Assembly: GCA_024666565.1 (NCBI GenBank) | Contig: CP088295.1 | Span: forward strand, 2,294,001 to 2,358,000 | From: Svornostia abyssi | GTDB taxonomy: Bacteria > Actinomycetota > Thermoleophilia > Solirubrobacterales > Solirubrobacteraceae | Direction of reading: 5' to 3' | Length of the DNA stretch: 64,000 nucleotides | Program-made: the position numbers and the translations under genes | Part shown: one piece after another, positions 56,310 through 64,000 of the stretch | How positions within the stretch are numbered: the stretch's first letter is position 1 | How the letters are laid out: every line of letters begins with the position of its first letter | The notes under the pieces: model-generated | Database searches by the model: none | Told to the model about the DNA's origin: nothing | Seen by the model: only the letters and a program-made list of their open reading frames with translations

Positions 56310-57725
56310 TTACGCCGCGCGTGCGACCACCCGCGCGCCGCGCGCCGGGATCATCGTGACGTTGCGGTGCTGGGCGTGCTCGGGCTCGGGGCGGTCGGCC
56401 TCGAGGTCCAAGCGCTGCGCCATCGCGCGCAGCACGACGCGCATCTCGGCCAGGGCCAGCGACGCGCCCACGCACCGGCGGATGCCGCCGCCGAACGGGA
56501 TCCACGTGTACGTCCCGGGCTTCGCGCCGAGCCAGCGCTCGGGGCGGAAGCTGTACGGGTCCGGGTAGACGTCCTCGCGGTGATGGACGAGCAGGATGCT
56601 CATCGTGATCGGCGTGCCTGCCGGGACGCCGTACTCACCGAGCTGCCACGGCTTCGTCACGCGGCGGCCGATGATCGGGATGACCGGCCGGGCGCGCATG
56701 CCCTCGTTGATCGTCGCTTCGATCCAGGTGTCGGCGTCGTCGTCGGCGCGCACGGCGTGGATGAGCCGCTCGTGCGCGTCGGGGAACCGGACCAGGCGCT
56801 CCCACGTCCACGACAGCGAGTTCGCGGTCGTCTCGTGGCCGGCGAGGACGAGGGTGAGGAGCTCGTCGCGCAGCTCATGGTCGTCCATGCGCTCGCCGTC
56901 CTCGGTCTCGGCGCGCATGAGCATCGACATGATGTCCGTCCGCGAGTCCAGGTCCGGGGCCTTCCGGCGCTTGGCGATCACCGCGTACGTCGGGCGATCG
57001 AGGATCTCCATGCCGATCCGGGTCAGGCCGACCGGCTCGTCGCGGCCCACGTTCATGAACTCGGCGATCTTCGCGCCCGGGGCCGTGGAGGCTTCGACGA
57101 GGCCGCGGACCGCGGTGCGCAGCCCCCACTCGGCGGTGCCGGGCTTCGGCGTGCCGTCGATGCCGAAGATGCCCGACATGATCACGTCGAGCGTGATCGC
57201 CTGCATGCGCGGCGCGAGGGAGAACGGCTTGCCCGTCGGCCACCGGTCGATCTCGCGGTGCGCGGCGTCCTCGATCATCTGCATGTACCGCGCGATCGCC
57301 TCGCCGTGGAACGACGGGAGCAGCAGCTTGCGCTGGCGCATGTGGCGCTCGCCGATGGCGGTGAGCGTCGAGTTCGGGCCGACGATCGGGCGCAGCGGCG
57401 ACTCGCCGGTCAGCGACGGCGCATCCTCCGGCTTCGCCGTGAACAGCGACTTCACGTGGTCGGGGTGCGCGGTGATGACGGGGCGGCCGGGGACGATCCC
57501 GTTGAAGCGGAACGTGTCGCCGAGACGGCGCTGCCAGCCGAAGACGAACTCGATCTGACGCTGGCTGAAGCGCAGCACCTGCGCGGTGCGCGGGAGCGGG
57601 ATCTCCGGCGGGGCGGGCAGGGCGGCGAGCTCCTGCTCGGAGATCGGGCCGGCCGGCGATGGCGCGGCCTCTCCCATGAGGGGCATGGTGTCCTGCGGAT
57701 CGACTGCGAGTGCGGTCGGGGTCAT
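56310..57725 (-). CDS. cytochrome P450
   Basis: A 471-residue P450. The I-helix oxygen-binding motif is AGHETTANSLSW, the ExxR pair is in NEGMRARP, and the haem loop is FGGGIRRCVGA with the proximal Cys near residue 418. It most resembles fatty-acid/CYP102-110-like class enzymes, but substrate is unknown and no ferredoxin gene is near. The start is fixed by an excellent AAGGAGGT (57732-57739, minus strand) 6 nt from ATG 57725; an in-frame start at 57776 would run through the operator. Confidence 0.95.
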   Translation of the reverse strand: MTPTALAVDPQDTMPLMGEAAPSPAGPISEQELAALPAPPEIPLPRTAQVLRFSQRQIEFVFGWQRRLGDTFRFNGIVPGRPVITAHPDHVKSLFTAKPEDAPSLTGESPLRPIVGPNSTLTAIGERHMRQRKLLLPSFHGEAIARYMQMIEDAAHREIDRWPTGKPFSLAPRMQAITLDVIMSGIFGIDGTPKPGTAEWGLRTAVRGLVEASTAPGAKIAEFMNVGRDEPVGLTRIGMEILDRPTYAVIAKRRKAPDLDSRTDIMSMLMRAETEDGERMDDHELRDELLTLVLAGHETTANSLSWTWERLVRFPDAHERLIHAVRADDDADTWIEATINEGMRARPVIPIIGRRVTKPWQLGEYGVPAGTPITMSILLVHHREDVYPDPYSFRPERWLGAKPGTYTWIPFGGGIRRCVGASLALAEMRVVLRAMAQRLDLEADRPEPEHAQHRNVTMIPARGARVVARAA

Positions 57726-57738
57726 CTCGGCACCTCCT

Positions 57739-57775
57739 TGTACACGACTGTACATCACATGTGCAGTCGTGTACA
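57739..57775 (-). promoter_or_regulatory. tandem TGTACA operator upstream of the P450 gene
   Basis: Two adjacent 16-bp palindromes, TGTACA-CGAC-TGTACA at 57739-57754 and TGTGCA-GTCG-TGTACA at 57760-57775, separated by TCACA, together form a larger 37-bp dyad with one mismatch per arm. It abuts the ribosome-binding site. The shape suits a TetR-type repressor dimer pair; no such regulator gene lies in the window. Confidence 0.8.
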
Positions 57776-57784
57776 TAGGTTCGG

Positions 57785-58159
57785 CTATCTGGCGCGCAGC
57801 TTGAACCGGAAGCTGCCGCGCTGGTCGTGACCGTCCGCGGCCTCCGACGTCCAGCTCGCCTTGTAGCTGCCGGCCTTCAGCCCGCCCTTCAGCGCGACGG
57901 TGAGCCGGTTGACGTTCCGCGGGTCACGGCCGCCGCGGCCACGGGACACCACGGCGCCGCCGGGACCGGTCACGCGGATCGTCCCCGTGCGCATCGGCCC
58001 GGAGAACGTGACCGTCACCTTCGTGACCGCGGTCGTGGCCGTGCCGCCCGCACGCGGGCTCGTGGACTCGACCTCGCTGTGCGCGAGCGCCGTCGCGGCC
58101 GCCCCCGTGAGGGCGGCCGCGGACAGCACCGCGACGGCGAAGGGCCGTCGGGCGATCAT
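57785..58159 (-). CDS. CopC-domain copper-binding protein
   Basis: A 124-residue exported protein. After a signal peptide the mature chain begins AHSEVESTSPRAGG, with His1 as a copper ligand, and ends with DGHDQRGSFRFKLRAR holding the second His. This is the CopC/YobA fold that binds copper outside the membrane. ATGA overlap with the upstream secreted-protein gene couples their translation. A second CopC domain is encoded in the divergent operon. Confidence 0.87.
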   Translation of the reverse strand: MIARRPFAVAVLSAAALTGAAATALAHSEVESTSPRAGGTATTAVTKVTVTFSGPMRTGTIRVTGPGGAVVSRGRGGRDPRNVNRLTVALKGGLKAGSYKASWTSEAADGHDQRGSFRFKLRAR

Positions 58160-59313
58160 CGGGTGACCTTCCCCGTCGTCGACACGGTCCGGCCGCCGGC
58201 GGAGACGTCCACCGTCACGGTGGTCGTCGCCGCGAGCTTCGCCAGACCCTTCGCCGACGACTTCAGCGTGACGCTGCTGCCGTCGGCGCCGATCGTCGTC
58301 GTCGCGCTCGCGATCGTGCGCAGCTTCAGGCCGAGCGCCTTGCGCGTCGCATCGGAGACGAGCAGGCGCACGTGCGCCTTCTCGCCCGCCGGACCGCTGA
58401 TCTTCACGGCCACGCCGGCGCCGAGCTGCTTGACCGAGAACGACTCGGCGCCGAGCGCGATGCCGAGTGGAACCGAGGCGGCCTGCAGCTGTGCGGACGC
58501 CGCGCTGCTCGCTGCCTCGGCGGCCGCGGCCTTGTCGGCGAGCGTCTTCGCGAGCGCCTGGGCCTCCTTCGTCGCGGTCTCGGCGGCCGCCTTCGCCGTG
58601 GTCAGCGACGCGACCTGCGCCTGCAGCTCGGTGATCTCGTCCTCGAGCGGCGCGACGGCCTTCTCGGTCTCCTCAGCGATGGTCGAGGAGCTCAGGGCGG
58701 TCCACGGGGCGAGCGGATTCGCCGGGGTCGGCGGGGTGTTGAACGCATCGGCCGGGGTGTAGGTGCCGCCGAGTCCGGCGCACGCCGCGGCGGGGTCGGC
58801 CACCGTCTCCAGATCGACACCCGTCACGGCCTTGACGACCGGGATCCAGTCGGCGGGGTCGTCCTCGAAGCCCGCCGAGGACGCCTGGAACGGGATGTAG
58901 CCGTAGAACGGGTCGGCGCCCTGCCAGGAGCCGATGTTCTCGAACGACGACAGGGCCGCCACGCCCTGGCAGGTCGCGTGCACCTGCACGCCCGTGGCGC
59001 CCTCGGCGTACCACGCCTCCTTGAAGTTCGCGGTCTTGCCGGCCTGGTTGCGGTAGGCACTGGGGAGGGCGGCGAAGTTGACGGCGCCCATCGTGGTGAC
59101 GCCGTTGGTCTCACGGAAGACCGCGGTGTAGCCGTGGTTGGCGAAGACGTAGCGCTTCTGGGTGACCAGGTCGCCCGCGTTGATGGGCGAGGGGGCGGGT
59201 GACGGCACGCTGCGCGCGGTCGTCTCGTAAACGCTGCCGTGGGCGAACGCAGTGGCGGGCACAGCGAGCGCGGCGGCCGCGACGGCGGCCGCGATGACGG
59301 TGGAACGGTTCAT
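58156..59313 (-). CDS. secreted protein with coiled coil, unknown function
   Basis: A 385-residue exported protein. Signal peptide ends VPATAFAHG, so a His is again at or next to the mature N-terminus. A globular domain follows (RYVFANHGYTAVFRE, FKEAWYAEGATGVQVHATC), then an Ala/Glu/Lys coiled coil of about 70 residues and a C-terminal beta domain (VKISGPAGEKAHVRLLV). GGAG lies 7 nt before ATG 59313. It overlaps both neighbours by ATGA, inside the copper-type operon. Confidence 0.75.
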   Translation of the reverse strand: MNRSTVIAAAVAAAALAVPATAFAHGSVYETTARSVPSPAPSPINAGDLVTQKRYVFANHGYTAVFRETNGVTTMGAVNFAALPSAYRNQAGKTANFKEAWYAEGATGVQVHATCQGVAALSSFENIGSWQGADPFYGYIPFQASSAGFEDDPADWIPVVKAVTGVDLETVADPAAACAGLGGTYTPADAFNTPPTPANPLAPWTALSSSTIAEETEKAVAPLEDEITELQAQVASLTTAKAAAETATKEAQALAKTLADKAAAAEAASSAASAQLQAASVPLGIALGAESFSVKQLGAGVAVKISGPAGEKAHVRLLVSDATRKALGLKLRTIASATTTIGADGSSVTLKSSAKGLAKLAATTTVTVDVSAGGRTVSTTGKVTR

Positions 59314-60480
59314 CGGATGACTCCGGTGTTCGAGGTGGACCGCTCGGCGCGATTGCCGGACGGGATGAAGACGGCCTGGTAGCGGCCGGCGCGGGGGGCG
59401 CGAGAGACGCAGGCGGAACGAGCCGCCCGCCGCGGTGGTGGTCGCCGACGGCGAGAACGCGCCGTCGCGCAGCCAGAGCACGCGCCCCGGGAGGTTGGGT
59501 CGCACGGTGCCGGTGACGATCACGCCGCCGGCCTTCGCGCGACGGACCTTCACGCGGACGGTCGATCGGACCGTGACGGTGAGGGTCTGCGAGTCGAGCC
59601 CGCCCGCGGTGGCGCGGAGCTTCGTGGTCTCGCCGATGGGTACCCGCACCACGAACGTGCCGTCGCCGGCCGTCGTCGTGGTGCGCGTGGTGGTGCGGCG
59701 CGCCTGCGCCCGCAGCGTGACGCGCACACCGCCGCTCGCCGGCCGGACCGAGCCCGTCACCTGGACGGTCTTCGCCCCGGTCACGCGGCGTGGGGCGAGC
59801 AGCGCGACGCTGCCGGGTGAGGACGCCGTGGCGCCCGCGCCCGTCTCGCCGCCCGCGCCCGGGGTGGCCCCTGCGGGCGCACCGCCGGCCGCGAGGGCGC
59901 ACGTGCCGACGACGAGGTCCGCGCCGAACTCCGTGCCTGCGGGCGACGTCCCTCCGGGGGCGCGGTCGACCCAGTGCACGACGCCGGGCGCGTCCTCACC
60001 GTCGTACGTGAGCGCGAACGGGCGGCTCAGCCTCGTGCCCGCCGCGACGCCCGGCACGTCGATGATCACCGCGCCGGCGGGCCCGGACTCGACCGCGCCG
60101 GTCGTGGGACCGGCGCTGACGAAGCTGGTGCCGTTCCACGTCCCGTGGTCGAACCGCATCGCGCCGGCGCGAGGTGCCTCGGCACGCACGTACCGGCGGA
60201 CGCCGTCGACCTCGAAGAGCAGCGCGAAGCCCGCGGCCTCGGAGTCCTCGTGGACGGGCCCGAGCGTCGCCGTCCGCGGGCGGATGACCGCGTGCAGGCC
60301 ACCCTGCTCGGAAAACCAGGCAGCGGTGACGTCGGTGTTCTGATGGTGTCCGTCGCCGATGGCGTCGGTGATCTCTGGAACCCCGCCGCACGCGGACGGC
60401 GCCGCAACGGCGGGGGTACTCATGGCTCCGGCCAGCGCCGCGCTGAGCACGGCGGCGACCGGGGAGGTGGATGCGCGCAT
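59310..60480 (-). CDS. secreted protein of the copper-type operon (one frameshift)
   Basis: About 389 residues with a signal peptide (VAAVLSAALAGAMSTPAVAA). The first part resembles periplasmic ligand-binding beta domains (ACGGVPEITDAIGDGHHQNT); the rest is two or three Ig-like beta modules. One extra base in the G-run at 59393-59398 removes the true end; deleting it gives GRYQAVFIPSGNRAE and a stop that overlaps the next ATG. Uncorrected, the frame runs on into the next gene and falsely looks like a 774-residue fusion. Confidence 0.7.
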
Positions 60481-60544
60481 GCGCCCCTTTCAGGTCGGTG
60501 GACGCGCACGCCCACCTCCCCCTCGCAGGGTCGGCGAGCGCGCG

Positions 60545-60871
60545 CTAGTGCGAGAGGGCGACCGGGGCCGGCGGCGGGCGCACGGCCAGGGCGAACGCGA
60601 TGCGGCGTCCGGTGCGGCGGATGTAGGCCGGGGCGACCGGCCGCAGGGCGGCGCGCGGCCGTGGGCGGCGCGCGGCGGCGCGGCGAGCGCGCAACTGTTC
60701 GATGAACTCCTCGCCGACGAACACCCCGTGGGCGAGCAGCAGCATGAGCGCCGCGGCCGGCGCGAGCAGCAACGCCACGGACGGGGCCAGCACGAGGCCC
60801 GCCGCGAGGGCGATCAGGGTGACTGCGAGCGCGGTGGCGCGCAGCAGGACGGGGTGGCGTCCGGAGGACAT
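60545..60871 (-). CDS. small membrane protein, paralogue of the divergent gene
   Basis: A 108-residue protein with two membrane helices (about 10-30 and 33-52), then a basic tail. It shares GEE-x-(I/L)-xx-L, RRPRPRAAL and a closing LAVRPPPAPV with the protein encoded at 60938. No known family is recognised. TACCGT (60881-60886, minus strand) is 9 nt from the ATG, leaderless. It leads the minus-strand copper-type operon. Confidence 0.7.
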   Translation of the reverse strand: MSSGRHPVLLRATALAVTLIALAAGLVLAPSVALLLAPAAALMLLLAHGVFVGEEFIEQLRARRAAARRPRPRAALRPVAPAYIRRTGRRIAFALAVRPPPAPVALSH

Positions 60872-60880
60872 CGGCTCGTC

Positions 60881-60928
60881 ACGGTAGCCGGGTCGGCCCG
60901 GCGATGCCAACTGCCGGGCGGCTACCAT
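60881..60928. promoter_or_regulatory. symmetric divergent promoter region
   Basis: Outward-facing -10 hexamers, TACCGT (60881-60886, minus) and TACCAT (60923-60928, plus), sit within GGTAGCC and GGCTACC arms, each 9 nt from a start codon. The two paralogous lead genes thus share a mirror-image control region. Confidence 0.55.
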
Positions 60929-60937
60929 GCCGCCACG

Positions 60938-61267
60938 GTGTCGTCCCACGATCTGCGCCATCTGCTGCTCGCCCTGACCGCGGTCGGGGTGCTCTGCGTG
61001 CTGCCGATCGCGCTCGGCGCGCCGATTGATCTGCTCCTCGCCGCGCCGGTCCTGTTGCTGGCGTTGCCGCTGCTCGCGGGGCGGTATCTCGGGGAGGAGA
61101 CGCTCGATCGCCTCGCCCGTGTCGTGGCGGCGCGCCGTCGTCCGCGCACCGTCGCGGCGCTGCTGTCGACGGCCCGTGGACCGCGTGTGCTGCTCGCCCG
61201 TGGCGGCGCGCTGCTCGCCCGCTCGCTCGCGGTGCGCCCGCCGCCCGCCGCGCCCGTCATCCGCTAG
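60938..61267 (+). CDS. small membrane protein, paralogue of the divergent gene
   Basis: A 109-residue protein with two membrane helices (LLLALTAVGVLCVLPIAL and LLLAAPVLLLALPLLAG), the shared LGEETLDRLARVVAARRRPR segment, and SLAVRPPPAAPVIR at the end. GTG 60938 fits the leaderless promoter. It leads the plus-strand copper-type operon. Function unknown. Confidence 0.65.
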   Translation: MSSHDLRHLLLALTAVGVLCVLPIALGAPIDLLLAAPVLLLALPLLAGRYLGEETLDRLARVVAARRRPRTVAALLSTARGPRVLLARGGALLARSLAVRPPPAAPVIR

Positions 61268-61325
61268 CCGCTCCGCCGCGAGGACGCCTCGGGTCGGAGC
61301 ACGACCCGATCGGAGGACGGACCCC

Positions 61326-61982
61326 ATGGTCCGCGTCATCGCCGTCGCCGCCGTCGCCCTGTGCGTCGCGGCGCTCACCGCCACACCGGCGTCCGCCCAT
61401 GAGGGCGACCCGGACTACGAATCGCTCGTGACCAACTCCGGCCCGAAGGGGCTGGAGGTGCGGGTGCTGTCCGGCGACGACCGGCTCGAGGTCCGCAACC
61501 AGACGGGCGAGATCGTCGTCATCGAGGGCTACGACGGGGAGCCCTATGCGCGGCTGTTCCCCGACGGGCGTGTTCAGGTCAACGAGCGGTCGCCGGCGAC
61601 CTACCTCAACGAGGATCCGCGCGGTGACGTCGACGTGCCCGCCATCGCCGATGCCGAGGCCCAGCCGCGCTGGCGCACCGTGGAGGGCAACGGGCGGTTC
61701 GAGTTCCACGACCACCGCATCCACTGGATGAACGACGCGGACCCGCCCAAGGTTCGTGAGGACCCGTCGGCCCGCCAGAAGGTCTACGACTGGACCGTGC
61801 CCGTGACCGTGGCCGGCACGCCTGCGGCGATCGACGGCACGCTCTGGTGGCGCGGCACCGGCGGCGGGACCCCGACGGCGGCGTTCGTCCTGCTCGGCAT
61901 CGTGATCGTCGGTGGCATCGCGTTGATCGTCGTGGTGCGCCGCCGCCGCGCTCGCCCGACGACGAAGGCCGAAGCGTGGTGA
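61326..61982 (+). CDS. exported single-pass membrane protein of the copper operon
   Basis: A 218-residue protein: signal peptide ending TPASAH, a mature N-terminal His (HEGDPDYESLV), a beta domain with EVRNQTGEIVVIEGYDGEPY and HDHRIHWMND, and a C-terminal membrane helix (FVLLGIVIVGGIALIVVV) before a basic end. Its His-rich segment could bind copper. GGAGGA 8 nt before ATG 61326 sets the start. It overlaps the CopC-CopD gene by GTGA. Confidence 0.75.
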   Translation: MVRVIAVAAVALCVAALTATPASAHEGDPDYESLVTNSGPKGLEVRVLSGDDRLEVRNQTGEIVVIEGYDGEPYARLFPDGRVQVNERSPATYLNEDPRGDVDVPAIADAEAQPRWRTVEGNGRFEFHDHRIHWMNDADPPKVREDPSARQKVYDWTVPVTVAGTPAAIDGTLWWRGTGGGTPTAAFVLLGIVIVGGIALIVVVRRRRARPTTKAEAW

Positions 61983-63751
61983 GGCGCGTCCTCCTGCTCG
62001 CGGCGGCGCTGCTGCTCGCGCTCCCCGCGGCGGCGCAGGCCCACGCCGTGCTGGTCGGCAGCGAGCCCGCGCGTGGAGTGACGGTCGAGCGCGCGCCGAC
62101 CGAGGTCGTGCTGCGCTTCAGCGAGCCCGTCGAGGCGGCGTTCGGCGCGCTGCGCGTGGTCGGCGCCGACGGTGAGCGGGTCGACGACAGCCGCTCCGAA
62201 CACCCGGGCGGGCGCCAGGACGCGTTGCGCGTGGGGCTGCGCAGCGGGCTGGCCGACGGCACGTACGTCGCGACCTATCGCGTGATCTCGGCCGACAGCC
62301 ATCCGGTCAGCGGCGGCGTGGTGTTCTCGGTCGGGAAGGCGGGGGCGGCCCCGGCCAACGTCGAGTCGCTGCTCGACGGTGAGTCGGGACCGGTCACCCG
62401 CACCGCGATGAAGGTCGCCCGCGGCGTTGCCTACCTCGCGACGGCCGTCCTCGTCGGCGGGCTGCTCTTCCTGCTGCTGGTCTGGGGACCCGCGGCGCGC
62501 GCGACGGGGACCTCCCGGGCGGCGGCTGCCGCGCTGGCGCCGCGACTGCGGCTGATCCTGGGCGTCGCCGCCGTTGCGGGCGTCGCGGCGACGGCCGCGG
62601 GGCTGGGCCTGCAGGCAGCGCTCGCGTCGGCGACGACGTTCTGGGCCGCGATGGACGGGTCGACCTTGCGCGAGCTGCTCGACACGAACTTCGGCCAGGC
62701 GTGGGGGGTGCGCCTCCTCGCCTTCACCACGCTCGCCGGTGTCATCGGGCTGCTGCGCCCGGCGGCCGCAGACGTGCCGGCTCCGGGCGCCCCCGCGGCG
62801 GCCATGCACGCCGGGGCGCCGCCGCCCGCAGCGGGGGCCGCGCAGTCGGCCGTCCACGCCGTCGCGGCGGTCGCGGCGGTCGCGCTGGTCGTGACGCCCG
62901 CGCTGGCGGGTCACGCCCGCGCGACCGACCCGGTCGCGCTGAACGTCGCGGTCGACGCGCTGCACGTCGTCGCGATGTCCGCATGGCTCGGCGGCCTCGT
63001 GCTCCTCCTCTTCGCCGTGCCCGCCGCGACCCGCGCGCTGGCCGAGCGCGACCGTACCCGCCTGCTCGCCGCCGTCCTGCAGCGCTTCTCGCCGCTCGCG
63101 CTCGTGAGCGTGGCGTTGCTCGTCGCGACCGGCGTGTACGGCTCGATCGTCTACCTCTCGTCGGTCTCCGACCTCGTCGACAGCGACTGGGGCCGCCTCG
63201 TCCTCGCGAAGATCGTGCTGTTCGGCCTGCTGATCGTGCTGGGCGCGCTGAACCAGCGGCGCACCATGCCGCGACTGCGGCGCCTGGCCGCCGACGGCGC
63301 TGCGCCCGGCGCGGACGGGCGCTTCCTGCGCACCACACTGCGCGCCGAGGTCGCACTCGGGGTCGCCGTGATCGCGGTGACGGGCGTCCTCGTCGGCATC
63401 AGCCCGCCCGCGGCGGGCGCCGGCGGCCCGGTCTCCATCGAGGAGCGCGTCGGCCCGCTGACGCTGCAGGCGACCGTCGACCCGGGCAGTGCCGGCGTCA
63501 ACGAACTGCACATCTACCTGCTGCGAGCCGACGGGCAGCCGTTCACCGGCACGAAGGAACTGCGGATGTCCGCGGCGCTGCCCGAGGAGAATCTCGGCCC
63601 CATCGGGGTGACGCCCCGCCGCGCCGGGCCCGGCCACTACGTGGTGGAGGCGCTGCCGCTCACGCCGGGCGGCGACTGGGAGCTGGCCGTCGCGGTCCGG
63701 GTCTCGGAGTTCGACCAGTACGACACGCGCCTGGAGGTCCCGGTGCGATGA
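61979..63751 (+). CDS. CopC-CopD fusion copper transport protein
   Basis: A 590-residue protein. The CopC domain follows a signal peptide (AQAHAVLVGSEPARG, then SADSHPVSGGV with the second His). Eight membrane helices of the CopD domain follow, including DALHVVAMSAWLGGLVLLL with a conserved His. A C-terminal YtkA-like beta domain (LTLQATVDPGSAGVNELHIY, cited as the start only) completes it. It would carry copper across the membrane. GTG 61979 overlaps the preceding stop. Confidence 0.9.
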   Translation: MRRVLLLAAALLLALPAAAQAHAVLVGSEPARGVTVERAPTEVVLRFSEPVEAAFGALRVVGADGERVDDSRSEHPGGRQDALRVGLRSGLADGTYVATYRVISADSHPVSGGVVFSVGKAGAAPANVESLLDGESGPVTRTAMKVARGVAYLATAVLVGGLLFLLLVWGPAARATGTSRAAAAALAPRLRLILGVAAVAGVAATAAGLGLQAALASATTFWAAMDGSTLRELLDTNFGQAWGVRLLAFTTLAGVIGLLRPAAADVPAPGAPAAAMHAGAPPPAAGAAQSAVHAVAAVAAVALVVTPALAGHARATDPVALNVAVDALHVVAMSAWLGGLVLLLFAVPAATRALAERDRTRLLAAVLQRFSPLALVSVALLVATGVYGSIVYLSSVSDLVDSDWGRLVLAKIVLFGLLIVLGALNQRRTMPRLRRLAADGAAPGADGRFLRTTLRAEVALGVAVIAVTGVLVGISPPAAGAGGPVSIEERVGPLTLQATVDPGSAGVNELHIYLLRADGQPFTGTKELRMSAALPEENLGPIGVTPRRAGPGHYVVEALPLTPGGDWELAVAVRVSEFDQYDTRLEVPVR

Positions 63752-63768
63752 ATGAGGGAGCGCGACAC

Positions 63769-64000
63769 ATGCGACGACGTCTCACCGCCGCCCTGGCGGC
63801 CACTGCGGCCGGCGTGGCGCTCGCCGCGGCGCCCGCTGCCGCCCACGTGCAGGTTCGCCCCGCCGAGGCGGCCCCCGGCGATCCTGTGCTGTGGACCGTC
63901 CTCGTCCCCAACGAGCAGGACGTGGCGACGACACGGGTGGAGCTGGCGATCCCCGACGGCGTGCTGCCGTTCGCGTACGAGCCGCTGCCGGGGTGGACAC
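63769..64000 (+). CDS. YcnI-like (DUF1775) exported protein, 3' partial
   Basis: The open frame runs off the window. Signal peptide MRRRLTAALAATAAGVALAA, cleavage near AAA, then mature HVQVRPAEAAPGDPVLW, the typical YcnI start with an N-terminal copper-binding His. ATG 63769 follows GGGAG by about 9 nt; ATG 63748 is in frame and overlaps the CopCD stop. YcnI beside CopC-CopD is the usual copper operon arrangement. Confidence 0.85.
   Translation, partial: MRRRLTAALAATAAGVALAAAPAAAHVQVRPAEAAPGDPVLWTVLVPNEQDVATTRVELAIPDGVLPFAYEPLPGWT

Noticed and set aside
16256..59398. Phase variation through G-runs as the cause of the frameshifts
   Set aside because: The affected genes include metabolic ones and some runs are only three bases long; other six-base C/G runs in genes (for example near 35610) do not disturb the frame. 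Error is the simpler reading, though not proven.
58156..60480. A single open frame that looks like a 774-residue fusion protein
   Set aside because: The middle is out-of-frame Arg/Pro-rich sequence. Removing one base at 59393-59398 gives two proteins, each with a signal peptide, overlapping by ATGA.
1..64000. tRNA, rRNA, CRISPR or phage genes
   Set aside because: None was recognised on either strand by eye; a tRNAscan or Infernal run would be decisive.

Overview
The window is very GC-rich DNA from a high-GC Gram-positive actinobacterium. Supporting markers are OpcA beside Zwf, GlpX-type fructose bisphosphatase, ergothioneine genes, a mycothiol/glutathione-type formaldehyde dehydrogenase, VapBC/FitAB modules and many start codons only 6-9 nt after a TAnnnT hexamer (leaderless style). 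The mix of PilT, secreted PKD-like and repeat proteins and a MerR-DICT regulator would suit Thermoleophilia/Solirubrobacterales, but that is inference. No rRNA, tRNA, CRISPR or prophage genes were seen. One insertion sequence is present.

Layout. 1-8.5 kb: a 5'-truncated S15 hydrolase, a cold-shock protein with a hairpin leader, a small secreted protein, rhodanese, a PLP racemase/aldolase-fold enzyme divergent from a membrane zincin, a cupredoxin-PKD protein, a thiolase and a chemotaxis-type receptor. 8.5-15.1 kb: egtD-egtB (ergothioneine), an MMPL exporter, and a class III alcohol dehydrogenase followed by a metallo-beta-lactamase-fold hydrolase. 15.1-27.2 kb: a secreted protein with eight ~51-residue repeats, nitronate monooxygenase, a Phd/PIN toxin-antitoxin pair, an HD-GYP protein, a secreted alpha/beta hydrolase, a secreted beta-helix protein with a collagen-like stretch, and an IS1182-like element sitting at the exact centre of an inverted repeat.

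27.2-35.2 kb is a tightly overlapping minus-strand run around the oxidative pentose phosphate pathway: RibD-like reductase, ROK kinase, rpiB, zwf, opcA, GH15 glucosidase, pgl and a histidine phosphatase. The GH15 enzyme could release glucose, the kinase phosphorylate it, and Zwf/OpcA/Pgl oxidise it for NADPH. 35.2-43.2 kb: SDR enzymes, SRPBCC protein, glpX, a MerR-DICT regulator, an RlpA-like protein behind a c-di-AMP (ydaO-type) riboswitch, and a Lys/Ala/Pro-rich histone-H1-like protein. 43.3-50.5 kb: the principal sigma factor overlapping a zinc-ribbon metallopeptidase gene, a second PIN module, an acyl-CoA carboxylase carboxyltransferase and a PAS-GGDEF-EAL protein. 50.7-56.2 kb: PilT, AIM24, HxlR, a YibE/F permease with a natural His tail beside a Fur-family regulator, a lipoprotein and a FitAB module. 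56.3-64 kb: a cytochrome P450 behind a tandem operator, then two divergent copper-type operons (CopC on one side, CopC-CopD fusion and YcnI on the other), each led by a paralogous ~109-residue membrane protein.

Seven genes are each broken by single-base shifts (eight shifts in total), all of which read as one extra G or C in a G/C run. This pattern looks more like a sequence-quality problem than decay, so those genes are annotated as whole genes with the shift stated.
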